A stretch of 64,000 nucleotides of DNA. It comes from Aplectana chamaeleonis (lineage: Eukaryota; Nematoda; Chromadorea; Rhabditida; Cosmocercidae). Positions 1-11,944 of the stretch are shown here, in pieces. The DNA lies in assembly GCA_029168955.1 (NCBI GenBank), contig JAPDOI010001712.1:1-64000 (forward strand). Reading direction: 5' to 3'. Every line of letters starts with the position of its first letter. The stretch's first letter is position 1. The notes under the pieces were generated by a model. The model saw nothing but the letters and a program-made list of their open reading frames with translations, was not told the origin of the DNA and did not search any database. A program made the position numbers and the translations under genes.

Positions 1-600
1 ATTAAGTAGGGCTTCAGAAGACGTGGATCGGGGTGACGTGGGAATTCAGTAGGACTTCAGAAGACGCGTGATGGGGTGCCCGTGGAATTCAGTAGCGCAT
101 CCAGAAGGCATGATATTGGTGACCTGGAAATTCAGTAGCGCATCAGAAGGCATGATATTGGTGACCTGCGGAAATTTAGTAGGGCTTCAGAAGACGTGAT
201 CGGGGTGACGTGGGAATTCGTTCTGGGGCTTCAGAAGACGTCTTCGGGAGTGACGTGGGAATTCAGTAGGGCTTCAGAAGACGTGTTCGGTGACGTTAGA
301 ATTCAGTAGCGCATCAGAAGGCGTGATATTGGTGGCGTGGAAATTTAGTAGGTCTTCAGAAAACGTGATCGGGGTGCCGTGGAAATTCGGTAGGGCTTCA
401 GAGAAGACGTGATCGGGGTGACGATGGGAATTCAGTAGGGCTTCAGAAGACTTAATCGGGGTGACGTGGAAATTCAGTGAGAGCTTTAGAAGACGTGATC
501 GGGGTGACGTGGGAGATTCAGTAGGGCATCAGAAGACGTGATCCAGGGTGACATGGAATTCAATAGGACTTCAGAAGACGTCAACGGTGGCTGCGAGGGT
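1..600. repeat. 42-bp minisatellite, copy 1 (truncated by window edge)
   Basis: Tandem units of about 42 bp built on GGCTTCAGAAGACGTGATCG followed by GGGTGACGTGGGAATTCAGTA. The order of variant units (the GCATCAGAAGGCATGATATTG variants, then TCTTCAGAAAACG, then GACTTAATCGG) matches the end of the second array at about 5900-6540, so this is the 3' part of a duplicated array. Unlike the second copy it carries many one- and two-base insertions (around 34, 67, 96, 168, 391, 424 and 514), which destroy the open frames kept in copy 2. This looks like either decay or uncorrected read error near a contig start. Confidence 0.9.
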
Positions 601-3432
601 GGCCGGAGAAAGCTACGGCTCCATCGATTGGCGGAAGCCAGAACGAATACTACATGAAGGGTGGCCGGTGAAGCCGGCCCATCGTTTGGCGGAGCCAGAC
701 GAATACTACATGGAGGGTGGCCGGCGAAGCCGGCCCATTGTTTGCCGGCCAAACGAATACTACATGGAGGGTGGCCGGCGAAGCCGGGCCCATCGCTTGG
801 CGAAGCCATACGAATACTACATGGAGGGTGGCCGGCGAAGCCGGCCCATCGTTTAGCGAAGCCAAACGAATACTGATGGAGGGTGGCCGACGAAGCCGGC
901 CCATCGTTTGGCGAAGTCAAACGAATACTACATGGAGGGTGGCCGGCGAAGCCGGCCCATCACTTGGAGAAGCCAAACGAGTACTACATGGAGGGTGGCC
1001 GGCGAAGCCGGCCCATCACTTGGAGAAGCCAAACGAGTACTACATGGAGGGTGGTCGGCAAAGCCGGCCCATCGTTTGGCGGAGCCAAACGAATACTACA
1101 TGGAGGGTGGCCGGCGAAGCCGGCCCATCGTTTGGCGAAGTCAAACGAATACTACATGGAGGGTGGCCGGCGAAGCCGGCCCATCGTTTGGCGAAGCCAA
1201 ACGAATACTACATTGAGGGTGGCCGGCGAAGCCGGCCCATCGTTTGGCGAAGTCAAACGAATACTACATAGAGGGTGTCCGGCGAAGCCGGCCCATCACT
1301 TCGAGAAGCCAAACGAGTACTACATGGAGGGTGGCCGGCGAAGCCGACCCAGCTTGGCGAAGCCAAACGAATACTACATGGATGGTGGTCGGCAAAGCCG
1401 ACCCATCGTTTGGCGCAGCCGAACGAATACTACATGAAGGGTGGCCGGCAAAGCCGGCCCATCGATTGGCGAAGCCAAACGAATACTACATGGAGGGTGG
1501 TCGGCTAAGCCGGCCCATCGTTTGGCGGAGCCAAACGAATACTACATGGAGGGTGGCCGGCGAAGCCGGCCCATCGTTTGGCGAAGCCAAACGAATACTA
1601 CATGGAGGGTGGCCGGCGAAGCCGACCCATCGCTTGGCGAAGCCAAACGAATACTACATGGAGGGTGGTCGGCAAAGCCGGCCCATCGTTTGGCGCAGCC
1701 GAACGAATACTACATGAAGGGTGGCCGGCGAAGCCGGCCCATCGATTGGCGAAGCCAAGCGAATACTACATGGAGGGTGGTCGGCAAAGCCGGCCCATCG
1801 TTTGGCGGAGCCAAACGAATACTACATGGAGGGTGGCCGGCGAAGCCGGCCCATCGTTTGGCGAAGCCAAACGAATACTACATAGAGGGTGGCCGGCGAA
1901 GCCGGCCCATCGCGTTGGCGAAGTCAAAACGAATACTACATAGAGGGTGGTCGGCGAAGCCGGCCCATCGTTTGGCGAAGTCAGACAAATACTGCATAGA
2001 GGGGTGGCCGGCGAGTTAGTCCATCGTCATGGCGAAGCCAACCGAATACTACATAGAGGGTGGCCGGCGGAGCCGGCCCATCGTTTGGCGAAGCCAAACG
2101 AATACTACATAGAGGGTGTCCGGCGAAGCCGGCCCATAGTTTGGCGAAGCCAAACGAATACTACATAGAGGGTGGCCGGCGAAGCCGGCCCATCGTTTGG
2201 CGAAGTCAAACAAATACTACATGGAGGGTGGCCGGCAAAGCCGGCCCATCGTTTGGCGAAACCAAACGAATACTACCTGGAGGATGGCCGGCGAAGCCGG
2301 ACCATCGTTTGGCGAAGCCAAACGAATACTACATAGAGGGTCTCCGGCGAAGCCGGCCCATAGTTTGGCGAAGCCAAACGAATACTTCATCGAGTGTGGC
2401 CGGCGAAGCCGACCCAGCTTGGCGAAGCCAAACGAATACTACATGGATGGTGGTCGGCAAAGCCGGCCCATCGTTTGGCGGAGCCAAACGAATACTACAT
2501 GGAGGGTGGCCGGCGAAGCCGGCCCATCGTTTGGCGAAGCCAAACGAATACTACATGGAGGGTGGTCGGCAAAGCCGGCCCATCGTTTGGCGCAGCCGAA
2601 CGAATACTACATGAAGGGTGGCCGGCGAAGCCGGCCCATCGATTGGCGAAGCCAAGCGAATACTACATGGAGGGTGGTCGGCAAAGCCGGCCCATCGTTT
2701 GGCGGAGCCAAACGAATACTACATGGAGGGTGGCCGGCAAAGCCGGCCCATCGTTTGGCGAAACCAAACGAATACTACCTGGAGGATGGCCGGCGAAGCC
2801 GGCCCATCGTTTGGCGAAGCCAAACGAATACTACATAGAGGGTGGCCGGCGGAGCCGGCCCATCGTTTGGCGAAGCCAAACGAATACTACATAGAGGGTG
2901 TCCGGCGAAGCCGGCCCATAGTTTGGCGAAGCCAAACGAATACTACATAGAGGGTGGCCGGCGAAGCCGGCCCATCGATTGGCGAAGTCAAACAAATACT
3001 ACATGGAGGGTGGCCGGCAAAGCCGGCCCATCGTTTGGCGAAACCAAACGAATACTACCTGGAGGATGGCCGGCGAAGCCGGACCATCGTTTGGCGAAGC
3101 CAAACGAATACTACATAGAGGGTCTCCGGCGAAGCCGGCCCATAGTTTGGCGAAGCCAAACGAATACTTCATCGAGTGTGGCCGGCGAAGCCGGCCCATC
3201 GTTTGGCGAAGCCGAACGAATACTACATGAAGGGTGGCCGGCAAAGCCTGCCCATCGTTTGGCGCAGCCAAACGAATACTACATGAAGGGTGGCCGGCAA
3301 AGCCGGCCCATCGTTTGGCGCAGCCAAACGAATACTACATGGAGGGTAGCCGGCGAAGCCGGCCCATCGTTTGGCGAAGCCAAACGAATACTACATGGAG
3401 GGTGGCCGGCGAAGCCGGCCCATCGTTTGGCG
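601..3432. repeat. 56-bp minisatellite with two hairpins per unit, copy 1
   Basis: About 50 tandem units of 56 bp. Each unit contains two short inverted repeats with a three-base loop: GGCCGGC-GAA-GCCGGCC and TTTGGC-GAA-GCCAAA, separated by CATCG and by ACGAATACTACATGGAGGGT. Loop bases vary (GAA, AAA, GGA, GCA, TAA) more than stem bases. The unit has no stop codon in any plus-strand frame, and 56 is not a multiple of 3, so long overlapping open frames appear in all three frames. These are by-products, not genes. Confidence 0.95.
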
Positions 3433-4226
3433 GTGCTGTTATCTATACATACGCTCTTCACTTGTTTTGTTGTAGAGGTGGTGTCGTTGTTACCTTTAAA
3501 CTTTTTCTTCGTATTACAATAAGTATGCTTTCATTTTCAAGCAGACTTTTCGTTACTTAAAATTGCCTGAAGCTTTTTCTTCATTGTTAAAGGCAGTGGT
3601 CACGATGAAAAACGTTATCGAAAAAAACTACAAAAATCAGCTTAGATCGAAAGCAGCTGAAAAACCAGGAAGGTAGAGCGGTGAAAACAGGCTAGAATTA
3701 GAGTTTTTAGGGGCCAAAGATGTCAGTTTGTGCACACGTGCACAGCGCCGCTCAAAAAGATCGCAGTCTCATGTCGAGCGATCAAAAATCATCGACATTC
3801 AGAGAAAGAAATAAATGCATTTTAACCTAATGAAAAGAGTTGAACAATTAATGCAATCATTTAAGTCAATGTTTTTGACTAGATTAGCACATAAATATTC
3901 GAGCAGGGCAGTCCGAAGATTTCAAGCCAGCTGATGTTCTTGATACTAGAGATCATCGATGCCGATAATATGGAGCGGACTCGTCCACCATCAAAAGACA
4001 AGAAAGTTCAGGCTTCAAATTTGGCCCGAAACAGCGGTTTTTTTTGCGATTTTTCCTATAAGGTCCCACTACTCTAAACCCAGGAAAAAGTTTAGAGATT
4101 GAAAGAAGACAAGCATATTTTATCGCGACCACTGCCTTTAACTAACTCTGACTATACTACTGCCAGGGGGCACGCGCCTTCATGTTATGTGGCTGCCACG
4201 GGCTAGGGACCCGAAGGGTCACTAGT
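3433..4226. repeat. Single-copy end of composite block, duplicated at 10147-10940
   Basis: About 794 bp that follows the 56-bp array and recurs almost base for base after the second array, ending at the same ACTAGT. Only a few differences are visible: a GT insertion in the CCTGTGAAGC stretch of copy 2, and a T-run length change near 4035/10755. Beyond ACTAGT the two copies diverge completely, which marks the duplication boundary. It contains a TTAA-flanked MITE and no convincing coding sequence. Confidence 0.9.
3591..4137. mobile_element. TTAA-flanked MITE, family A
   Basis: Begins AGGCAGTGGTCACGAT and ends with the inverted ATCGCGACCACTGCCT, flanked on both sides by TTAA. It has no transposase. 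The same ends recur at 10305, 35217, 36525, 52509 and 60638. TTAA target choice is shared with piggyBac-type elements, but the terminal bases are not the CCY of canonical piggyBac, so the superfamily is left open. Confidence 0.85.
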
Positions 4227-4477
4227 CACTATAATAAAGAATCGCAAGGGCAAGAAAAATAATGTTGACTATGGGGCTATATGGGGCTACGAAGCTGCCC
4301 CATCACCATGCGGGCGCTGTGCTTAGCGGGTGCCACGAAGGAGAGGATGAGCATTCAGCACAGCGCCTGCATGGTGGTGGGGCAGCTTCGAAGAGGAGCC
4401 AATTGGGGCGCGTTATTCAGCGCCTTCACCACTGCTTCGTCCTGCTTTTTTTGCTTTGTTTATCCTGCAAACGGGTG
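4227..4477. other. Spacer between duplicated blocks, with a perfect-arm hairpin
   Basis: Single-copy spacer between the two composite blocks. It contains an inverted repeat with arms 4290-4323 and 4357-4390 (left arm starts CGAAGCTGCCCCATCACCAT, right arm ends ATGGTGGTGGGGCAGCTTCG). The loop is 33 bases. No coding sequence is recognised. Confidence 0.75.
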
Positions 4478-6540
4478 ACGTGGGAATTCAGTAGGGCTTC
4501 AGAAAACGTAATCGGGGTGACGTGGGAATTCAGTAGTGCTTGAGGAGACGTGATCGGGGTGACGTGGGAATTCAGCAGGGCTTCAGAAGACGTGATCGGG
4601 GTGACGTGGAAATTAATTAGGGCTTTAGAAGACGTCTTCGGGGTGACGTGGGAATTCAGTAGGACTTCAGAAGACGTGATGGGGGTGACGTGGAAATTTA
4701 GTAGGTCTTCAGAAAACGTGATCGGGGTGCAGTGGAAATTCGGTAGGGCTTCAGAAGACGTGATCGGGGTGACGTGGGAATTCAGTAGGGCTTCAGAAGA
4801 CGTGATCGAGGTGACGTGGGAATTAATTAGGGCTTTAGAAGACGTCTTCGGGGTGACGTGGGAATTCAGTAGGGCTTCAGAAGACGTCTTCGGGGTGACG
4901 TGGGAATTCAGTAGGGCTTCAGAAGACGTGATCGGGGTGACGTGGGAATTCAGTAGGACTTCAGAAGACGTGATGGGGGTGACGTGGGAATTATTTAGGG
5001 CTTTAAAAGACGTCTTCGGGGTGATGTGGGAATTCAGTAGGGCTTCAGAAGACGTCTTCGGGTGACGTGGGAATTCAGTAGGGCTTCAGAAGACGTCTTC
5101 GGGGTGACGAGGGAATTCAGTAGGGCTTCAGAAGACGTGATCGGGGTGACGTGGGAATTCAGTAGGACTTCAGAAGACGTGATGGGGGTGACGTGGAAAT
5201 TAAGTAGGGCTTCAGAAGACGTGATCGGGGTGACGTGGGAATTAATTAGGGCTTTAGAAGACGTCTTCGGGGTGACGTGGGAATTCAGTAGGGCTTCAGA
5301 AGACGTGATCGGGGTGACGTGGGAATTCAGTAGGAATTCAGAAGACGTGATGGGGGTGCCGTGGGAATTCAGTAGCGCATCAGAAGGCATGATATTGGTG
5401 ACCTGGAAATTCAGTAGCGCATCAGAAGGCATGATATTGGTGACCTGGAAATTTAGTAGGGCTTCAGAAGACGTGATCGGGGTGACGTGGGAATTAATTG
5501 GGGCTTCAGAAGACGTCTTTGGGGTGACCTGGAAATTTAGTAGGGCTTCAGAAGACGTGATCGGGGTGACGTGGGAATTAATTAGGGCTTTAGAAGACGT
5601 CTTTGGGGTGACGTGGGAATTCAGTAGGGCTTCAGAAGACGTGATCGGGGTGACGTGGGAATTCAGTAGGACTTCAGAAGACGTGATGGGGGTGCCGTGG
5701 GAATTCAGTAGCGCATCAGAAGGCATGATATTGGTGACGTGGAAATTTAGTAGGGCTTCAGAAGACGTGATGGGGGTGACGTGGGAATTATTTAGGGCTT
5801 TAGAAGACGTCTTCGGGGTGATGTGGGAATTCAGTAGGGCTTCAGAAGACGTCTTCGGGGTGACGTGGGAATTCAGTAGGGCTTCAGAAGACGTGATCGG
5901 GGTGACGTGGGAATTCAGTAGGACTTCAGAAGACGTGATGGGGGTGACGTGGAAATTAAGTAGGGCTTCAGAAGACGTGATCGGGGTGACGTGGGAATTC
6001 AGTAGGACTTCAGAAGACGTGATGGGGGTGCCGTGGGAATTCAGTAGCGCATCAGAAGGCATGATATTGGTGACCTGGAAATTCAGTAGCGCATCAGAAG
6101 GCATGATATTGGTGACCTGGAAATTTAGTAGGGCTTCAGAAGACGTGATCGGGGTGACGTGGGAATTAATTGGGGCTTCAGAAGACGTCTTCGGGGTGAC
6201 GTGGGAATTCAGTAGGGCTTCAGAAGACGTGTTCGGGGTGACGTGGGAATTCAGTAGCGCATCAGAAGGCGTGATATTGGTGGCGTGGAAATTTAGTAGG
6301 TCTTCAGAAAACGTGATCGGGGTGCCGTGGAAATTCGGTAGGGCTTCAGAAGACGTGATCGGGGTGACGTGGGAATTCAGTAGGGCTTCAGAAGACTTAA
6401 TCGGGGTGACGTGGAAATTCGGTAGGGCTTTAGAAGACGTGATCGGGGTGACGTGGGAATTCAGTAGGGCATCAGAAGACGTGATCGGGGTGACATGGGA
6501 ATTCAATAGGACTTCAGAAGACGTCAACGGTGGCTGCGAG
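4478..6540. repeat. 42-bp minisatellite, copy 2
   Basis: About 49 tandem 42-bp units. Because 42 is a multiple of three, one plus frame (5062-6594) and one minus frame (5034-6689) stay open across the array. The plus frame translates to repeats of SRASEDVIGVTWEF. There are several unit variants arranged in a recurring order, which suggests duplication of groups of units. Units carry GAATTC and often GACGTC. No splice sites, start context or recognisable domain support a protein. Confidence 0.95.
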
Positions 6541-9500
6541 GGTGGCCGGAGAAGCCGGCCCATCTTTTGGCGAAGCCAAACGAATACTACATGAAGGGTG
6601 GCCGGCGAAGCCGGCCCATCACTTGGAGAAGCCAAACGAGTACTACATGGAGGGTGGCCGGCGAAGCCGACCCAGCTTGGCGAAGCCAAACGAATACTAC
6701 ATGGAGGGTGGTCGGCAAAGCCGACCCATCGTTTGGCGCAGCCGAACGAATACTACATGAAGGGTGGCCGGCGAAGCCGGCCCATCGATTGGCGAAGCTA
6801 AACGAATACTACATAGAGGGTGGTCGGCTAAGCCGGCCCATCGTTTGGCGGAGCCAAACGAATACTACATGGAGGGTGGCCGGCGAAGCCGGCCCATCGT
6901 TTGGCGAAGCCAAACGAATACTACATGAAGGGTGGCCGGCGAAGCCGGCCCATCGTTTGGCGGAGCCAAACGAATACTACATGGAGGGTGGCCGGCGAAG
7001 CCGGCCCATCGTTTAGCGAAGCCAAACGAATACTACATGGAGATTGGCCGGCGAAGCCGGCCCATCGTTTGGCGAAGTCAAACGAATACTACATGGAGGG
7101 TGGCCGGCGAAGCCGGCCCATCACTTCGAGAAGCCAAACGAGTACTACATGGAGGGTGGCCGGCGAAGCCGACCCAGCTTGGCGAAGCCAAACGAATACT
7201 ACATGGATGGTGGTCGGCAAAGCCGACCCATCGTTGGCGCAGCCGAACGAATACTACATGAAGGGTGGCCGGCAAAGCCGGCCCATCGATTGGCGAAGCC
7301 AAACGAATACTACATGGAGGGTGGTCGGCTAAGCCGGCCCATCGTTTGGCGGAGCCAAACGAATACTACATGGAGGGTGGCCGGCGAAGCCGGCCCATCG
7401 TTTGGCGAAGCCAAACGAATACTACATGGAGGGTGGCCGGCGAAGCCGACCCATCGCTTGGCGAAGCCAAACGAATACTACATGGAGGGTGGTCGGCAAA
7501 GCCGGCCCATCGTTTGGCGCAGCCGAACGAATACTACATGAAGGGTGGCCGGCGAAGCCGGCCCATCGATTGGCGAAGCCAAGCGAATACTACATGGAGG
7601 GTGGTCGGCAAAGCCGGCCCATCGTTTGGCGGAGCCAAACGAATACTACATGGAGGGTGGCCGGCGAAGCCGGCCCATCGTTTGGCGAAGCCAAACGAAT
7701 ACTACATGGAGGGTGGCCGGCGAAGCCGGCCCATCGTTTGGCGAAGCCAAACGAATACTACATAGAGGGTGGCCGGCGGAGCCGGCCCATCGTTTGGCGA
7801 AGCCAAACGAATACTACATAGAGGGTGTCCGGCGAAGCCGGCCCATCACTTCGAGAAGCCAAACGAGTACTACATGGAGGGTGGCCGGCGAAGCCGACCC
7901 AGCTTGGCGAAGCCAAACGAATACTACATGGATGGTGGTCGGCAAAGCCGACCCATCGTTTGGCGCAGCCGAACGAATACTACATGAAGGGTGGCCGGCA
8001 AAGCCGGCCCATCGATTGGCGAAGCCAAACGAATACTACATGGAGGGTGGTCGGCTAAGCCGGCCCATCGTTTGGCGGAGCCAAACGAATACTACATGGA
8101 GGGTGGCCGGCGAAGCCGGCCCATCGTTTGGCGAAGCCAAACGAATACTACATGGAGGGTGGCCGGCGAAGCCGACCCATCGCTTGGCGAAGCCAAACGA
8201 ATACTACATGGAGGGTGGTCGGCAAAGCCGGCCCATCGTTTGGCGCAGCCGAACGAATACTACATGAAGGGTGGCCGGCGAAGCCGGCCCATCGATTGGC
8301 GAAGCCAAGCGAATACTACATGGAGGGTGGTCGGCAAAGCCGGCCTATCGTTTGGCGGAGCCAAACGAATACTACATGGAGGGTGGCCGGCGAAGCCGGC
8401 CCATCGTTTGGCGAAGCCAAACGAATACTACATTGAGGGTGGCCGGCGAAGCCGGCCCATCGTTTGGCGAAGTCAAACGAATACTACATAGAGGGTGGCC
8501 GGCGAAGCCGGCCCATCGTTTGGCGAAGTCAGACAAATACTACATAGAGGGTGGCCGGCGGAGCCGGCCCATCGTTTGGCGAAGCCAAACGAATACTACA
8601 TAGAGGGTGGCCGGCGGAGCCGGCCCATCGTTTGGCGAAGCCAAACGAATACTACATAGAGGGTGTCCGGCGAAGCCGGCCCATAGTTTGGCGAAGCCAA
8701 ACGAATACTACATAGAGGGTGGCCGGCGAAGCCGGCCCATCGTTTGGCGAAGTCAAACAAATACTACATGGAGGGTGGCCGGCAAAGCCGGCCCATCGTT
8801 TGGCGAAACCAAACGAATACTACCTGGAGGATGGCCGGCGAAGCCGGACCATCGTTTGGCGAAGCCAAACGAATACTACATAGAGGGTCTCCGGCGAAGC
8901 CGGCCCATAGTTTGGCGAAGCCAAACGAATACTTCATCGAGTGTGGCCGGCGAAGCCGACCCAGCTTGGCGAAGCCAAACGAATACTACATGGATGGTGG
9001 TCGGCAAAGCCGGCCCATCGTTTGGCGGAGCCAAACGAATACTACATGGAGGGTGGCCGGCGAAGCCGGCCCATCGTTTGGCGAAGCCAAACGAATACTA
9101 CATGGAGGGTGGCCGGCGAAGCCGACCCATCGCTTGGCGAAGCCAAACGAATACTACATGGAGGGTGGTCGGCAAAGCCGGCCCATCGTTTGGCGCAGCC
9201 GAACGAATACTACATGAAGGGTGGCCGGCGAAGCCGGCCCATCGATTGGCGAAGCCAAGCGAATACTACATGGAGGGTGGTCGGCAAAGCCGGCCCATCG
9301 TTTGGCGGAGCCAAACGAATACTACATGGAGGGTGGCCGGCGAAGCCGGCCCATCGTTTGGCGAAGCCAAACGAATACTACATTGAGGGTGGCCGGCGAA
9401 GCCGGCCCATCGTTTGGCGAAGTCAAACGAATACTACATAGAGGGTGGCCGGCGAAGCCGGCCCATCGTTTGGCGAAGTCAGACAAATACTACATAGAGG

Positions 9501-10146
9501 GTGGCCGGCGGAGTTGCGCCATCGTTTGGCGAAGCCAAACGAGTACTACATAGAGGGTGGCCGGCGGAGTCGGCCTATCGTATAGCGAAGCCAAACGAAG
9601 ACTACATAGAGGGTGTCCGGCGAAGCCGCCTTAGTTTGGCGCAGCCGAACGAATACTACATAGAGGGTGGCCGGCGAAGCCGGCCCATCGATTGGCGAAG
9701 TCAAACAAATACTACATGGAGGGTGGCCGGCAAAGCCGGCCCATCGTTTGGCGAAACCAAACGAATACTACATGGAGGGTAGCCGGCGAAGCCGGCCCAT
9801 CGTTTGGCGAAGCCAAACGAATACTACATAGAGGGTCTCCCGGCGAAGCTGGCCCAGTTTGGCGAAGCCAAACGAATACTTCATCGAGTGTGGCCGGCAA
9901 AGCCGGCCCATCGATTGGCGAAGCCAAACGAATACTACATGGATGGTAGCCGGCGAAGCCGGCCCATCGTTTGGCGCAGCCAAACGACTACTACATGAAG
10001 GGTGGCCGGCAAAGCCGGCCCATCGTTTGGCACAGCCAAACGAATACTACATGGAGGGTAGCCGGCGAAGCCGGCCCATCGTTTGGCGAAGCCAAACGAA
10101 TACTACATGGAGGGTGGCCGGCGAAGCCTGCCCATCATTTGGCGGT
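6541..10146. repeat. 56-bp minisatellite with two hairpins per unit, copy 2
   Basis: About 64 units of the same 56-bp repeat as at 601-3432, with the same variant units in partly the same order. Units near the right end (9500-9860) are the most diverged, as is usual at array edges. Stem-preserving paired changes occur: GGTCGGC-AAA-GCCGACC at 6709, 7213 and 7941 (also 1387 in copy 1) replaces both partners of one stem pair of GGCCGGC-GAA-GCCGGCC. Confidence 0.95.
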
Positions 10147-10940
10147 GCTGTTATCTATACATACGCTCTTCACTTGTTTTGTTGTAGAGGTGGTGTCGTT
10201 GTTACCTTTAAACTTTTTCTTCGTATTACAATAAGTATGCTTTCATTTTCAAGCAGACTTTTCGTTACTTAAAATTGCCTGTGAAGCTTTTTCTTCATTG
10301 TTAAAGGCAGTGGTCACGATGAAAAACGTTATCGAAAAAAACTACAAAAATCAGCTTAGATCGAAAGCAGCTGAAAAACCAGGAAGGTAGAGCGGTGAAA
10401 ACAGGCTAGAATTAGAGTTTTTAGGGGCCAAAGATGTCAGTTTGTGCACACGTGCACAGCGCCGCTCAAAAAGATCGCAGTCTCATGTCGAGCGATCAAA
10501 AATCATCGACATTCAGAGAAAGAAATAAATGCATTTTAACCTAATGAAAAGAGTTGAACAATTAATGCAATCATTTAAGTCAATGTTTTTGACTAGATTA
10601 GCACATAAATATTCGAGCAGGGCAGTCCGAAGATTTCAAGCCAGCTGATGTTCTTGATACTAGAGATCATCGATGCCGATAATATGGAGCGGACTCGTCC
10701 ACCATCAAAAGACAAGAAAGTTCAGGCTTCAAATTTGGCCCGAAACAGCGTTTTTTTTTGCGATTTTTCCTATAAGGTCCCACTACTCTAAACCCAGGAA
10801 AAAGTTTAGAGATTGAAAGAAGACAAGCATATTTTATCGCGACCACTGCCTTTAACTAACTCTGACTATACTACTGCCAGGGGGCACGCGCCTTCATGTT
10901 ATGTGGCTGCCACGGGCTAGGGACCCGAAGGGTCACTAGT
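10147..10940. repeat. Second copy of the block end (3433-4226)
   Basis: Near-identical copy of 3433-4226, following the second 56-bp array and ending at ACTAGT (10935-10940). High identity in non-coding DNA points to a recent duplication or continuing exchange between the blocks. Confidence 0.9.
10305..10851. mobile_element. TTAA-flanked MITE, family A (in duplicated block)
   Basis: Same element and same flanking TTAA as at 3591-4137. It was carried along by the block duplication rather than inserted separately, because its flanks are also duplicated. Confidence 0.85.
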
Positions 10941-11300
10941 TGGTATAAATAAACGCCCAACCGAAAATCCGTACAAGTCCAAAACGCTATTAGTCTGCGC
11001 AAAGTTTGGAAAATGTTCCTCCAACCTAACTTTGCTTAGTGGGGTAGTTTTGGGCGCTGAACACGATTATGAAGTGCGTTTCCGGATTTTCGTAAAAATA
11101 ATGCGCTTTTTGGAGGATACAATAAGTACGAAAATCAGAGAAAAAATCCCTATAACTTTTTTCAGAGTGGGTCTAGGCAGCTGCGATGGGCATATTCGGA
11201 CTTTTCGTCCGAAAATGGTTCTAGAAAAGTACATTTCATTTGGAATGGTCACTATGACTTATTGTGGTTCCCTTGTTAGAAAACACGTAACGAATTGAAA
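10941..11300. repeat. Dispersed repeat fragment (AAATAAACRCCCAACCGAAA type)
   Basis: The stretch beginning TAAATAAACGCCCAACCGAA resembles 28347-28510, and the stretch near 11160-11275 (GGCAGCTGCGATGGGCA, then GGTTCTAGAAAAGTACATT) resembles 30075-30200. It is therefore a mosaic of an old dispersed repeat family. No ends or target duplication were defined and no function can be assigned. Confidence 0.55.
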
Positions 11301-11312
11301 AAATTTCAAACC

Positions 11313-11937
11313 CTACGTTTGCTTCCTGAGTTCTTTCAAAACGGCTTCCAGCTGTTCGACAGTGTTTTTCAGGTTGTCGGCGTAGATCGTCTGTGACTCG
11401 TACTTCTTCAGCACATTCTTCCTCTCAAGTTTATTGATAGCCTTCTCCAGATTTATATAGTCCTGCAAATGCAGGTTCATTGATAGTAGTTTCCCAGTCA
11501 GTCTAAGCACAATCACCTGTACAACTCCTTCGGTGAGTTTTATTCTGTCGACCGGAGCTTTTTCACGTCGCTTCTCTGAGTCAGTGCTTCTACGACTCTT
11601 TTTGTCCTCACCATCACTCTTCGTGCTTAACTCGTCATCATTCGGAGAGGTCAATGGACTGACTTTCGCCGATTTTGGACCTCAAAAAATTGATCCGTTT
11701 AAGACCTATTAACCTATTACTCAGAAAAATTATTTGAAAGCTACGAACCAGGTTTAGGTTTATTCTCGTCGTCGCTCTTATCAGCATTGACATTGTCCGC
11801 CCAGCGTTCATTCTGCTAAAGAAAATCTGCTGCAACAATGAAATGCTGGCCATCTCTCCAGTCCAGTCTGTTTTTGAATTATCCCATCTTTACCTTCCAC
11901 CACTCTTCCCGCCAGTTTGTCGCTAGACTCAGGGTTA
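11313..11937 (-). CDS. C-terminal exons of an unrecognised charged, coiled-coil-like protein
   Basis: Three exons on the minus strand join in frame. Exon 11937-11894 (begins after AACAG, encodes SLATNWREEWWK) ends at donor AAG|GTAAAG. Exon 11815-11745 follows TTTTCTTTAG and encodes NERWADNVNADKSDDENKP, with donor TTC|GTAGCT. Exon 11658-11313 follows AAAGTCAG and runs to a TAG. Introns are 78 and 86 bp, as expected for a nematode. The last exon starts with an acidic and basic low-complexity stretch (SDGEDKKSRRSTDSEKRRE). It then has a hydrophobic segment (LTEGVVQVIVLRLTGKLLSM) and a heptad-like helix (LEKAINKLERKNVLKKYES to LEAVLKELRKQT). I do not recognise the family. Upstream exons are not identified; a TTAA MITE lies immediately 5' of the first visible exon. 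No clear AATAAA was found downstream. Confidence 0.6.
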
Positions 11938-11944
11938 CTGTTAA

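Noticed and set aside
1..600. Subtelomeric end, because of satellite blocks at the window start
   Set aside because: No TTAGGC telomere repeats are present in the window, so a telomere-proximal position is not supported.
601..3432. Resemblance to a CRISPR array because of regular hairpin-bearing repeats
   Set aside because: There are no unique spacers: the whole 56-bp unit is repeated. The genome is eukaryotic and no cas genes are present.
5034..6689. Very long open frames on both strands across the 42-bp array (510 and 551 codons)
   Set aside because: The period is a multiple of three and the unit lacks stops in these frames, so openness is automatic. There is no start context, splice site, domain or non-repeat coding flank, and copy 1 of the array has no such frame.
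601..10146. Dozens of overlapping frames in the 56-bp arrays as a repeat-protein gene family
   Set aside because: All three plus frames are open because the unit contains no stop. Frames simply cycle with the repeat, and none is favoured.
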